Shown here piece after piece: positions 46,021 through 57,679 of a stretch of 64,000 bases of DNA (positions are counted from its first letter, which is position 1; each line of letters begins with the position of its first letter). A program made the position numbers and the translations under genes. The notes under the pieces are model-generated. The model was not told where the DNA came from. It did not search any database and saw only the letters and a list, made by a program, of their open reading frames with translations. The DNA comes from Aquila chrysaetos chrysaetos (Eukaryota > Chordata > Aves > Accipitriformes > Accipitridae): assembly GCF_900496995.4 (NCBI RefSeq), contig NW_024470326.1:310001-374000 (forward strand), written 5' to 3'.

Positions 46021-47050
46021 CTGAGAACTCATAGCTATTTTCTCAAGTAACAAGAAAATTAAAAAGCTTTAGTTCATCATCGAGAATACTAAGGAGTTCC
46101 CTTTCAGCGCTGTCCTGTTACTGCTAGTAGTGATAGTTCCACTAATTCAAAAAAGGTCCTGGAGAGCTTCTGTATTTTCCCCTGGCTCCAAACCTCAGGC
46201 TGCTCAGACACGGAAAGTGCTACCTCAAACCTCTGCAAACCAAATCTCTCCCACCTGCTCTCATCCACACTCTTTTATCCTGGAACACTTCTAACCATCA
46301 TGTCAGCACACTGCCTGGTCTCTTTTTTATCTGGGTGAAGTCAGGGTGCTCCCTCGTAAAGCCTTCCCTACCAAAGTCTTTTCTACCTGCTGATCCTGCT
46401 TGTATCCCCTCACACAACGTACAGCTCCAACTTCCTTCTGCAGAGCTCCATGGGATGGACAGTTTTCCCTGTTCTTTCACGAGAAAAGGTGACAAACAGG
46501 AAGACTCCTTGCCAGGAAGCCGCAGCCTTGGGTGTTGCTCACTTGGTTCTTCCTGGCACTTCATTCAGCCTCTGTTTTTCTGTATTAGGTGTTTTTCTGT
46601 AGCTACTCTTTCTGCAGAGATCTTAAAAAGACAATGATTTCATAAAAGATGGTCATAAAGGCCCTGTTGTAGACAACTATGTTTGCCATGAGCTCTGGAG
46701 GGAGTCAGGAAGATCGTTAATAAGCACCAGGAATATGCAGGAATCTCAAGGCCTCTTCTGAAGAGCAAGCAGCTCTGAGCAGCACTCATTGATTGGCCGT
46801 GTGTAGGGCTCAGAGAGAGGGTCGAGGGATGTCAGTGAGAAACGAGGAGGTGGCTGATGGCTTTAGCAAATCCTGAAACCCTCTCTGAGGCCAGAAAATG
46901 GAAAGCAGTGGATGTCTGTGGATGGGGAAGAGGAGGAGGTGTGTCCTGGGAAGATGTCAGGAAGCAAGACCCCTCTTCTGCAAGTCAGGGATGAAAGAGT
47001 TTTTTTTTTTTTCCATGTTGTGTACATGCCTAGGAGATGGAGAATGCCTG
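46020..47050. other. Distal flank shared only by units 2 and 3
   Basis: Inverted copy of 27750-26230, without the solo LTR found there (empty point near 46135). Frames such as 46335-46637 are matched on the other copy, but with different lengths and breaks. No protein family recognised. Confidence 0.5.
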
Positions 47051-47129
47051 CTGATTCACGGGTACTGACACCTCAGAGAGGTGCCCGGCAGCACTGATTT
47101 TCCTGAAAGGGTATCACAGGACCACAAAA

Positions 47130-47380
47130 CTACAGTAGAGTTGAGGTTTGAAGGGACAGGACTGGACCCAGTATTGACCCCTGCAGTGCACCACTGGTGA
47201 CCTGCCTCCAGGGAGACCTCGTGCCACTGACCACCATTGTGTGGGCCGGCCACTCAGCCAGTTTTCAATCTACCTCACTGTCTGCTCATCCAGCCTGTGC
47301 TTCAGCAGCTTCTCGATGAGGATTTTATGGGAGACAGTGTCAAAAGCCTTACTCATCTACCAAGGCAGCCATTGCATTGG
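47130..47380 (-). mobile_element. CR1 LINE RT fragment
   Basis: Inverted copy of the fragment at 13930-14190, with the complement of KAFDTVSHKIL near 47330. Confidence 0.8.
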
Positions 47381-48239
47381 AGAGGTTTATCAGGTTGTCA
47401 AATAGGAAATGGGATTTCCTTTCATCGAGCTGTGCTCTGGCCTTCTGTGGTGTATCAGTTAGGGTCTGGCACTTGGAGGGCCATGATGTTATGCCATTGT
47501 ATAGCCCATAAAGATTTGGCCACCTCAAAAAAGTGATGATAGGTGGGAAGTGCTACCAGTTTTGGACATTGCTTGATAGCAAAGAAATAATAGTGGGCTC
47601 TGTCCAACCTCTCCAACCTCCATTGCTCTCAGCTCTGTTTAGATATGAAATGCAGATGTCAAACGCTTTAATATAAACTTGTCCTGAGAACAGTTTTGCC
47701 ATTCAACATGTTCACAGGAAATGCATTTTAGAAATGACTGTATAAATCTAGATTTACAGTAGAGGGAGAGAAAGGGGAAGCAGCTTGCTGTTCCATGTCA
47801 ATGGCCAATAGAGAAAGCAATCATGAGGATTTATAGAAAACCCTCAAAACTCTGGAAATGAAGACTTCTTACACACTTATTACACAGAGCTCTTTTCTGC
47901 ATATGTTTCAACGTATATCTATCATCTCCACTCATGGGTTGATTCAGTTGCCCACACGGGGGTGGCCACTGCCTCCAGGATACCCTGAGGTAGCTGAAGA
48001 CCTCATGTGGGACATAGAAGTGTGATGCACACTGATGGCAGAACTATTGGAGCATGAGCTGGTGGACAGGCAGGTTGCATCAAAGCCTCTTGGCTGAGAC
48101 AAGTGATTTCTTTCCCTTGACTAGCAAGGGAAGCCTGGGCAATTGCACCCAAGCTGTCTAGTGTTAGAGGTGATTGCTGTCATCCCTGCCTTCACCTACA
48201 AGGGAGTCACCTGTAGAAATTTACCATGCAGCAAATGAA

Positions 48240-49830
48240 AAACAAGTGTGTCTAGATGATGCAGAGTCTGCTTGAAGATGTGCCTGCAACTCAGATATGT
48301 TGGGGTTAGTGCAGATTTGGCTATTCAGAAGGGAGCATTTCCTTCCCTTTGTCTCTTTGCATCCCTCTGTGAGTCGAGGGAGCTTGTGACTTCAGTGTGT
48401 GACACGCTGTCTGCAAAAGAGTGAGTATGGACAAATAAACAAACAAAATCCAGGACAGGGAACATTTTGGGAGATCATGGGATCTCTGACTGAACACAAA
48501 ACGTGTTTTTTCTTGGTCTAAGGTTATCCTCTGTAGGAAGCAGGTTTCAGTGGATGTAATGTGGACTTAATACCTAGCGGAGGAATGTCTTCTATTTTTT
48601 ACTGAACTATGCCTGCCTTTGTTTTTGCTTGTTGGCAATTAAGAAACACGCTTCTGTGTCTGTGTGCCTCTCACTCTCCAAGAAAAACAGGTGGGAATTG
48701 GTGCCAACAGGCTGAAACATGCAGCTACAGCCTTCAGTGGCGAAAGCTCAGATTGGAACAGGGCTGCTCCAAGTCCCAGGTGGCTGATGAGAGACATGGT
48801 AGGTTGGGGGTAGGGATGAAGACTGACCATAGGTTGTGGAACATGAAGGCTCTGGATTTTCACATCTATCCAGACTGCATTAGGAGATGCACAGGATCAA
48901 TATCAGTTAGAGATTGCTGACATCAATTCATGTATAAGAAGAAAAATAACGTGGAGAAAAAGAAACCCTTTCTTTTTGGTGCTGTTAGGTGTTCATATCA
49001 TTCCATGTTGATTACACACCTGAAACTGCTCTAATTAACCACATCAGAATTGAAGACTTAAAGGAAAATGATGCACAGTGACTGGACTTGTTAGGGTGTT
49101 TTGCATGTTAATGAGCCCTCTGGTGCTGACTTCCTGAACTGTAGATCCTGAAAGACTGAAAAAGCCCCTAGAGACTTCAAAGTCAGCAGCAAGCCTCCAA
49201 GTTTCCGAGGGTGTTAGTGGGCTCCAGTGAGGGCCATCCCTGAAAAGGCCATGGAGGGCAGGACCAGAAAAGGGACCGTCCCTGGGGGCTGGTGAAGCAG
49301 GAAATCAGAGGCACTGCTTAGAGGTGGAAAATCATGCGTGGAATGTGGCTGTGAAAACACTTGATGCGTTTCACCAAGCAGGACAGCAAAGCCCTGACCC
49401 CCATCCTCTGGGAAAGGGGTCCCATTACCTCACGGGATACTTGTTGCTCTTCTGGGGAGCAGTGGGATGTGGGGGTGTGCAATGCCAAGTGCAGGACAGG
49501 CTAGACAGAGGGTGGGTGAGGAGGCAACAATGCCCTGGGACTGTAAGGACCTGGTGTCTTCTCATGGGCCTCAGTGGAAGAGACAGCAGCCAGGGTGGAG
49601 AGGATAAGGATCTCAGTTGTGTTGGCTGGTGGTGGTCTCACCTGCTGCAATGCTCTCAGTCATCCCCATTGCAGGCTGTCCTCCACTGTCCTATGCTTGT
49701 GCTGGTTTCCCGGCGGACATTAGCTACGTCCCCATTTCCCCACCACACTTGGACCCTGGGATCTCCCAAGGCATACTGATGCTCTCCTGTCCTTACTGGA
49801 TGTTGTTTTAAACACAAAGCTGTGGTTAAG
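48240..49830 (-). repeat. Block R, copy 3
   Basis: Inverted copy of 11010-12640, collinear throughout, with CTAATTAA at 49031-49038. It is the best partner for defining the limits of block R, because both are nearly full length. Confidence 0.75.
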
Positions 49831-49869
49831 CAAGGATTGGCATTTGAGTATCCTCATGTTGGAAATGTA

Positions 49870-50230
49870 TTTCTGTATATGTGCACTAACTCCCTTGTTT
49901 CATCCCATTGACTCTTGTCCTTGTGTCTTCTGCCATGGACACGAGCCTGACTCTGTCTTCCTGGGAACACTGCAATTCTGCTGCATATTTCACCCAAGAT
50001 CTTCCTTTCTCCAGGCTGGACAAGCCCAGTTCCCTCAGCCTCTCCTCACAGGTAGAGTCTTCCTGCCTCAGACCATTAGGGGGGCCCTTTGCTAAATGGC
50101 TCCAGCTTGCTAACATCTTTGCTGTACTGGGATCTGAAATCTGGTCACAGTGTTCTGTGGAACCTCTTCCCCCAACCACCTGGCCGTGCTCCTGGTCATA
50201 TAGCCCAGGGTGCTCCTGTCCTCCCTTGCT
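49870..50230 (-). mobile_element. CR1 LINE 3' part
   Basis: Inverted copy of 10370-10010 in unit 1: 'ttctccaggctggacaagcccag' near 50010 and 'cccattgactcttgtccttgtgtcttctgcc' near 49905. Confidence 0.85.
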
Positions 50231-51686
50231 TCCAAGGCACACGGCTGCGTCCTGTCCAATTCACTGTCCACCAAGAACTTTCCAAAAGGCCTCCTTCCAG
50301 CCAGGCAGCCCCCCGCCTGTGTTGTTGCCAGGGTTAGTCCCCTGCAGGGGCAGAAACTGGCATCAGTCCTTGAAGGATTTCCTGACTTTCATGCCAGTGC
50401 ATGCTCTCCTCTTCCTTGAAGCCTTTCCCTGAGCACAGGGACCTGGAGACCATTTCAGTAAAGACTCAGGCACAGCAGGCATTCATTCCTTCAGCCCCAG
50501 CTGTGTCTGCTGTTATTAAATCACCTTGCCCAGTCAGCAGCAGCCCTGCATTTTCCTTGTTCAGCCTTGGTCTCTCAGAAGTGACCAAAGCTCTTCTGTT
50601 TGCTTCTGAATTCCCTTGCAACCAGCATCTCCAGGTGAGCTTTTCTTTTCCTACACACATACCTCCACTACAAAGGCAACAGAAATTTGTGCTTTGTACC
50701 TGTCCCGACCCCTGCCCTGCTGCAGCCTTGTCCCACATGGGGCTTTGCAGATAGCTCTGCTCCAGGGTCTGCTGAAGGAGAGAGGCTGGGCAGGGCTGGC
50801 TGTTGCCCCACACCAGCCCTTGGCCCAGCAGGAAGATGGGATGGCCTCACAAGCAAACTCACCCTTAAATATGGGGTGACCAGCAAGAGGTGGAAATGGC
50901 CAATGAGAGACACTGGGAGTGACAAAGACCCTAAGCCACCTTCCCTGTCTGTCCACACCAACAAGGGCACAGACCGGCCTCCTTCTCTCTCCTGCACCTG
51001 CATGTATTCCATGCTTTCCACAAGCCCTGCCTCTGCACCACAACCCCCCGGTGTGAGTCTTTGCCCTGCATGGTCACACAACACAAGCTATACAATGATA
51101 TTTTTCTGTCTTGGGCACTTTCTAGCCCACAGCTCCCCCTAAACTCTTCCCACTGCCCCTGACCTCCCCTGCCCTCTCCCCAGCGCAGCCCAGTCTGGCA
51201 TGGCCCCACAGCAGTGCCCACCACAGGGTACGGCAGAGCTCTGGGCACTCAGCCCACAGCCCCAGACCCTCAGAAGGGCACAGCAGCTCCTCGGGGGCGG
51301 AGAGGGGTGAGCCCCAGGGCTGGGGGGCATCTGTGGCACAAGGCATGGGGAGATCCCCTTGTCTGTTGGAAATGGAGCAATGGAGGCCAGCTCTATCACA
51401 CAAGTGCCCACTGCCTGTCCTTGCCTGCGGCCACAGGCCTGCCACACAGCAGGACTCTAACCATGCTTGAAGAGCACTCAGGCTTTACACCAACCAAAGG
51501 GTTCAGAAGGAAAGCATGGCAGTGGGAAGAGAGCAGCTCAGGAAAGACCAAGCGCTGGTGCTCCCTGACACTGCTGCTGTGCCAGGACTCTTTTCTTCTT
51601 CCCCTCTACACACAGGCACTGCTCCCTGCAGCTGCAGAGAAGGTCTTGGAGGAAGGATCTCAGAAGAACAAGTCACTGCAGGGCCC

Positions 51687-51692
51687 TTTATT
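51687..51692 (-). terminator. Polyadenylation signal AATAAA, unit 4 OR
   Basis: On the minus strand, 230 bases past the stop of the intact OR gene, in the context kept in all four units. Confidence 0.6.
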
Positions 51693-51921
51693 TTGTTTAA
51701 ACACACAGAGGGTATGGCTCCTCATTTGCACAGCCTGCGGGGCACACAAAATCTGGATAGACTGTGAATTAGAAACCAGAGGAAGAAAGACATTTCTTTG
51801 TGGAAAGCATTCAGATAAGTAAAACAAAGGAAAAAGAGCAACCAAAAATGACACTCAAAACCAAAAATCACCATAAAAAAACCACCAGAAGACAGGCTGG
51901 GCCTGTAAAGAGATATGAGTC

Positions 51922-52878
51922 TTATGCAAAAGATAACAGGAAGGTTATTCCTTCTGAAAAGCACCCAATGATTAGTTTCCTCAGGGCATCCTTGATCTCA
52001 CGGTTTCTCATGCCGTAGATGAGGGGGTTCAAGGCTGGAGGCACCACCGAGTACAGAACTGCCACCAGCAGGTCCAGGGATGGGGAGGAGATGGAGGGGG
52101 GCTTCAGGTAGGCAAACATGGCAGTGCTTATAAACAAGGAGACCACGGCCAGGTGAGGGAGGCAGGTGGAAAAGGCTTTGTGCTGTCCCTGCTCAGAGGG
52201 GATCCTCAGCACAGCCCTGAAGATCTGCCCATAGGACAGCACAATGAAAACAAAACACCCAAATACAAAACAGACACCAACTGCAAGTACCCCAACTTCC
52301 CTGAGGTAGGCATCTGAGCAGGCAAGCTTGAGGATGTGAGGGATTTCGCAGAAGAACTGGTCCACAGCATTGCCTTGGCAGAGGGGTAGTGAAAATGTAT
52401 TGGCAGTGTGCAGCACAGCACTGAGAAACCCACTGCCCCAGGCAGCTGCTGCCATGTGGACACAAGCTCTGCTGCCCAGGAGGGTCCCGTAGTGCAGGGG
52501 TTTGCAGATGGCAACGTAGCGGTCGTAGGCCATGACAGTGAGAAGAAAATACTCTGCTGAGATCAAAAAGACAAACAGAAAGACCTGGGCAGCACATCCT
52601 GGGTAGGAGATGGCCCTGGTGTCCCAGAGGGAGTTGGCCATGGCTTTGGGGACAGTGGTGGAGATGGAGCCCAGGTCGAGGAGGGAGAGGTTGAGGAGGA
52701 AGAAGTACATGGGGGTGTGGAGGCGGTGGTCACAGGCTACGGCGGTGATGATGAGGCCGTTTCCCAGGAGGGCAGCCAGGTAGATGCCCAGGAAGAGCCA
52801 GAAGTGCAAGAGCTGCAGCTCCCACGTATCTGCGAACGCCAAGAGGAGGAACTCAGTGATGGAGCTGCTGTTGGACAT
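51922..52878 (-). CDS. OR14-like: Olfactory receptor, family 14-like (intact)
   Basis: A 318-residue class II odorant receptor of the bird-expanded OR14 (gamma-c) type. It would sit in the cilia membrane of olfactory neurons and signal through the olfactory G protein; its ligand is unknown. Landmarks: N-glycosylation site NSS at 3-5; TM1 about 25-48 with GN at 39-40; LHTPMYFFLLNLS 53-65; Cys95 before TM3; MAYDRYVAIC 116-125; loop cysteines 167, 177 and 187; SYGQIFRAVLRI 215-226; KAFSTCLPHL 235-244; NPLIY 284-288 followed by GM where the paralogues have SM. Length is normal for the family. I chose ATG 52878 (MSNSSS) because it lies in the conserved context just after an acceptor (tccttgttcag, exon from 52901). 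An in-frame ATG at 52929 would lie in the intron. Signals for a leader exon and an AATAAA are present. It is the only uninterrupted OR of four near-identical copies. Confidence 0.95.
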   Translation of the reverse strand: MSNSSSITEFLLLAFADTWELQLLHFWLFLGIYLAALLGNGLIITAVACDHRLHTPMYFFLLNLSLLDLGSISTTVPKAMANSLWDTRAISYPGCAAQVFLFVFLISAEYFLLTVMAYDRYVAICKPLHYGTLLGSRACVHMAAAAWGSGFLSAVLHTANTFSLPLCQGNAVDQFFCEIPHILKLACSDAYLREVGVLAVGVCFVFGCFVFIVLSYGQIFRAVLRIPSEQGQHKAFSTCLPHLAVVSLFISTAMFAYLKPPSISSPSLDLLVAVLYSVVPPALNPLIYGMRNREIKDALRKLIIGCFSEGITFLLSFA

Positions 52879-54503
52879 CTGCTGCCTCTGGGTGTGGAGC
52901 ACTGAACAAGGAGACAAGGGCAGTGACAAGTTAGGGCATTATTCTCTGACCAAAATCAAAGCCATTTCTCATACTACTTGTTCACCCCATTTTTTCCATT
53001 TCAACGAGATCTCTGTTCAGCTCTGTGGTTGGAGCTCTGTTTGGTGCTGGCTGCGTGTGTCGTGAGGAGCAGGACCTCTGCCTACTGGCTGCCAAGGAGT
53101 CAGCCCTGCTCTGCAGCAGTGGGTTTCTGGGAATGGTGTCCATCATGGGGTCAGTCCTGGTGTTTGAATTGGTCAGATGAAACTACTCTTAATGTAAAAG
53201 TGCTTGTCAGGATCTGCACTCCCAGGGCTAAGAAACCACAATCAAAACAGTGTTTGAGTGAGGGGGGGGAGGTTAGAGCTCTCCAGTATCCCACCTGGAG
53301 TTTTTCTTGGATTTCAGAAACCCTCATCACTTCTGCTTCACTCAGAGAAAACAAAGTGTGTCCTGTGAGGCAAGAGGATTGCCTGTGGCTTAGTGCAGAG
53401 CAAGGGGAGCTGTTCTGTCACTCTGTCTTCTTGCCAGCTACCCTAGGCTCTCACCTTTCTGAGATGGAGAGTATTTACACCCCCGTGTTAACCTGAAAAG
53501 ACTCCAGGCACTCCTGAAAGCAGGGAGACCCACTGTCCAACACCAAGTGTCTCCCCCTTTCTCAAGGTCTCTGCACCCCACCTCTTGCCAAGGACACACA
53601 TGGTTCATTTCACAAACCCAGCAGCATTTCCTCACTCATGGTGTCTCTGTGCTTTTCCATGGGACATTCAGAAACACCAAGATGCTATGGGACAGACCTG
53701 CATACTGGAGGGCAGCTCAGAGCTTGGAAGGTCACCCCAAGAAAATAGGCAAGTGCCCTGATGATGGTATCTCAGGAAGGGAGAGTCAGCTCCTTTGATA
53801 GGGAATGACACAGGCTGCATTGCCCACAGCCCCAGAGCTTGGAGGAGAGCTTGGACACCTGTAAGCTTGTTCCCAAGGACACAGCTGCATGGGAGGACCC
53901 ACAAGATGAGTGTGTCACCCTGCAGTTGCAACTCCCACCCCAGAGAAACAGACAGCAAGAACAAGATAACAATAGCAATAACACAGACTAGTGGAGAATC
54001 AAGGAAAAATGCAGTGATTGACTGGCTCAGAGAGGCAAAGGCAGAGGCAGCTGAAGCCTCAGGGAAGACTTACCCTTACCCAGCTGTAAATGCCACCTCC
54101 CAGACATCAATATAGCCAGGCAGTTGTTCTCAGTCCCTGTGCTCTACTTCAGGAGGCTCCTGTCAGACTTACTGATCCCTCGGATTTACAGCTCAGGAGT
54201 CTCAGTGACCTGTTCAAGCATGACAGCTCCTTTTCCATTTGTCCTGAAAATTCCCCAAGAGTAGGAAACAGAAAACACAAACTCAGGAAAGGTCCTTATT
54301 TTTATAGCAATCCCTGCTTTGAGCTTCCCCTTGAAAAGTGCCCTCAGAGATGTCCTGGGGATGATTGGGAGCTGTGAGCAGCCCTGACCCACACAGCACC
54401 CTCTTGTCAGCTGCAGGACCCTGCCCTGCTGCGAGTTGCTTCTTCCACCCACAGCTTCTCCCCACTCTGCTGTTGGAGCTCCCCAGGCAGGCTGAGTACT
54501 TAC

Positions 54504-55099
54504 CTGACCAGCGGCAGAGTCCCTGCCCCAGCACACAGCCCCCTGGGGTGCAGGGACCCTGCTCAGCAGGACAGCCCTGGGCACCCCTGGCTGCACACCC
54601 AGCTTCACACTCCGCAGCCATCCCCGGGTGAAGGCAGCTGACATGCCCTGTCCCTCTGAGGGTGCAGCAGGGAACCTCTGCTCCAAAGCGCGTCCTTTTT
54701 CTCTGCACTGCACAAACTGTGAGAGTCCTCCTGACAGATCCCATAGGCTGTGGGATGTGCCAGCTTTAGGAGGTCATTCCAGGAATTGCCCTGCAGCCAG
54801 AGACTTACCCTGTGAAGGGCTGTCAAGATTTTTCTCCAAGTCAGCTCTTCTCTCTTCTCCCACCCCAGACTGCCTTTAACCTCTCTCTCTGCCTCACTCC
54901 TCTCCCCTCGGTGCCTGCAGGCAGTGCCCTCAGCCCTGCTGCGCTTTGCAGAGGAGCTGCTCCTGGGCAGAGCTGTCTCTCTGAAATGCTGCCTGCTTGC
55001 CAGGAGCTCCCTCCAGCCCAGGAGCCCAGCCCAGCTCAGCAGCAGAGGACCAGCCCAAGGCAGCACTTTCTCTGCCCCCTCTGGGCTGCCTCCAGGAGT
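54504..55099 (-). other. Putative noncoding 5' exons of the intact OR
   Basis: Minus-strand leader block. The first donor is AGG|GTAAGT (exon end 54809). The second is CAG|GTAAGT (exon end 54504), one G shorter than in units 1 and 3 but still consensus. Joined to the acceptor at 52901 this would give a short 5' UTR ending 23 bases before the ATG. The GSPGAPGTPG-like translation of this block is GC-rich chance coding, not collagen. Confidence 0.45.
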
Positions 55100-55107
55100 C
55101 CCTGGGG
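55100..55107 (-). promoter_or_regulatory. EBF/Olf-1-like site (CCCNNGGG), unit 4
   Basis: CCCCAGGG on the minus strand, about 290 bases upstream of the first leader-exon donor of the intact gene. It is conserved with units 1 and 3. Confidence 0.38.
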
Positions 55108-56259
55108 CTCCAGGGGAACCTGCTGGGAAACAGGCTGAGGCAATCACTGATGTTGCCTCCCTCAGCTAGGGAGAGACACTTCTTTCCTGAAATGAAATTC
55201 TCCTCTCGGAGACAAAGTTACATCTACATGCCACATTTTTTGGTCATATTGTTAGACAGGATCCCCAGAGAGAGGCAGGCAGGGATCTCCTTTACCCCTG
55301 CTGAGGGAAGGCATCCATGGGTCAATGGAGTCAAATCATCCTGCCTTTCTACTCATGGCATTGGAAGGAGGCTCAGCTGCCTCCCATGCACACCACAAAG
55401 CCACAGGAGGTGGGATTCCTCTTGACTCTCTTCAGGTGTGCACAAAATAGACACCTGCATGTGAGCTCCTTGTCTCAGCTCCCATCTGAATTAAGGGAGA
55501 GCAAAGGCAGGAGTCAGGTGTTCAGATGCAAATCCCTGGTGACATTTGAACTGCCAGAGGTGGTCCAAGATACATGTAGGTAACAGCAAACTGTAACGGA
55601 GAAGTTCATAGAGACAGGGCAACATCTTGGGAATCATGTATGAGCCTGGTGGGAAATTCCTTTGGCCAAGTGACATGGCAGCTTATGCCCAACTAAAGGA
55701 CAAAAGAACCTTTTCCTACTCCTTATCTTCATGGCACTTGACACAGGTATTCATATGAACGATGGCAGTCATGTACCATAGCGAGAGCTGGGTCTCTCTC
55801 TTTTCCATCAGCTGAATTTACTGTACCACCACTGACTGTAATGGCATGTGTCCCATGTTCGTCCCCACACTGCCTAACAGAATTCAGGGCAGGTACTCTG
55901 TTTCATGTCCAAATCCAGGGCCACAGAGCTACACGAGATGCCAAGGCTGGCAGGGACCTCACAGGAGCTGCAGGAAAGCAATTCCCATTCAGGGTGGGTG
56001 CGTCATTGACGTCCCAGATGGCATCACAGAGAGTGCGATTTGGTGCCTGTGTGCCCTTCACTGATGCCATCAGTCAGAGGCATCAGTCATCACATGCCAT
56101 CAGAGAGGCAAGGTCTGCTCCTTCTCCACCCAAGAGCTGCAGGCATTGCATGAACAGGAAGCATGTCACACAGGGGTTTTTACTCACTCCCTTGATGATC
56201 CAGTCAATGAAAAGACCAAGAATTTTCAGAGTGTGCCTGGATACATCTTGTCTTCAAGG

Positions 56260-56690
56260 ACATCATCCTCCAAGCACAGCAATGGTCCATGTCAAAACTC
56301 GGTGGAAGCTCAAAAAGGATTTCAAGGGCAGCAAGATGAACTTTTGGTACTTCAGGAACTGTTACAGAAGCAAAAGAGATAAGGTAGGACCACTGCTGAA
56401 ATGAGGAAGAGTAGCTCTAGATAGATCTGAGGTACTCTACGTCACAGCCTCGGTTAATACCAGCAAGGTCTCCCAGGCCTTTGAGCTGTGAGGCAGGACT
56501 CTGGAGGAGAACAACCAGCAGTGGATGGGGATCAAGCGCGGGGTTACTCAAGCAAACTACACCCTTACCAGTCCATGGGAACCATAGGGGCTGCATCCAA
56601 GGGTGCTGAGAGAGTGATTTTTGTTCTCGAGGAGGTGCTGGTCTGGTATGACCCCAGTAAGAAAGGAACTCGGACACAGTGAGCTGCATT
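56260..56690 (+). mobile_element. CR1 LINE fragment (sense)
   Basis: Inverted copy of 3350-3890: 'gaggcaggactctggaggagaacaaccagcagtgg' near 56490, read in CR1 sense. Confidence 0.7.
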
Positions 56691-57229
56691 TTAAAATTAT
56701 GTTCATCATCGTTAACACTATAAGGAGAGAATCATGCAGATCATCTTAGGCCCCTTTAGATGGTGAGAACCCCAGGTGGTGTAGCATTGAACAGGCCTTC
56801 TACCTGAATGCAGCAAAGCATGCAGACCCCATCCATAGAAAACAGTCTCCTCTTTTGGTCATCCAAGCTACTATAGGATTTTCTTACAAGGAACAACTCT
56901 ACTCATGGTCTCAACAGTCAAACAGAAATGATGTTTTCATGAGAATGTTTTGCTGCACGGTTAGATACAGGCAAGGCCACGCAGGAGGCATGATGTCCAG
57001 TACAGAGTGGGACCTGCCTGCAGGCTCGTGTGTGATAATATGCTGCTGAGGTTGTCCTGTGGCCCAGGGATCTGTGCAGCATAACACAGGTTTGATGGCC
57101 GTGCTGGACGCGCAGCAGGGTGCAGCGCAGCCCTAAGAACTCGATGTTCAATCTTTTTCTGGTCAGGACCAGTGTTCAGGTTTCCCTGTGAGAAGTCTGT
57201 GCTCCACTACGCTGCCACAGCTGAGATGC

Positions 57230-57605
57230 CGTGGCCCTAATGTGCACTGCCAGGAGGAGCTGGAGACCCATGGCTTGTCACAGAACTGTGATGGTTTTGG
57301 ATGAAATGAGACGTGGTGGGACAGCTTGCTGAGCTGTGGTGCTGCAATGGAGGGCTACAGGCTCTGCCCAGGGAGCAGCAGGGAGGACGAGGACTATGCC
57401 CCCTGTATGAAGGGGAAGCTTGGATTTGTGGGGGTCTTCTCTGTGACAGACAACAGGTTGGACCAGCTTTTGTCATTTAGGATGAGAGCAGGAGTCAGCA
57501 GGAGTGACCTGGTGTTTGCAGTTACAAACTGCTTGCTCAGGGAGAGGAAACAGAAAAGGTCTTTTGTCAGCAACCCCAGGAAGTCTCCAGGTTCATGAGC
57601 AGGCA
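57230..57605 (+). mobile_element. CR1 LINE fragment (sense)
   Basis: Inverted copy of 2780-2400 and of 38740-39130. The unit 1 homology of this arm ends at its right edge. Confidence 0.7.
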
Positions 57606-57679
57606 CTGTGGAAGGTGGGTGAGGAGGCAATGAGGCACTGGAGCTGTAAGGACCTCATGTCCTTTTGCATGTGCAGAGT

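Larger units (their letters stand above)
32164..47055 (+). repeat. Unit 3 (type B, +): left arm of the large inverted repeat
   Basis: From 32164 to about 46020 this arm mirrors 64000 to about 50690, with everything in the same order. The order is CR1, LTR with 49-bp repeats, block R, CR1, telomere-like tract, CR1, class II OR relic, upstream flank, leader exons, OR14, 3' flank. The stretch 46020-47050 instead matches the far side of unit 2. Many single-base indels separate this arm from its paralogues up to about 41.3 kb and few after it. Confidence 0.88.
47060..57605 (-). repeat. OR-bearing duplicated unit 4 (type A, -)
   Basis: Inverted copy of 14250-2400. The junction with unit 3 sequence lies at about 47051-47066, with no spacer. 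Compared with unit 1 it lacks the solo LTR at 12918, about 220 bases near 50696 (9290-9510 equivalent) and about 640 bases near 49835. It carries the only uninterrupted OR. Beyond 57605 the similarity switches to the unit 3 arm. Confidence 0.87.

Noticed and set aside
51214-51822. 202-codon open frame antisense to the OR 3' flank
   Set aside because: Runs across the OR polyadenylation signal on the opposite strand, not kept at this length in other units, no recognisable fold.
52878-52929. Upstream in-frame ATG as the OR start
   Set aside because: It lies before a strong splice acceptor and would add residues (MSLPLSPCSVLHTQRQQ) encoded by the polypyrimidine tract; OR14 proteins normally start MSN(S/G)SS.
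54605-55147. Collagen-like GSPGAPGTPGGSPEG reading
   Set aside because: A short run only, no sustained Gly-X-Y periodicity; the block fits noncoding leader exons and a splice donor interrupts the frame.
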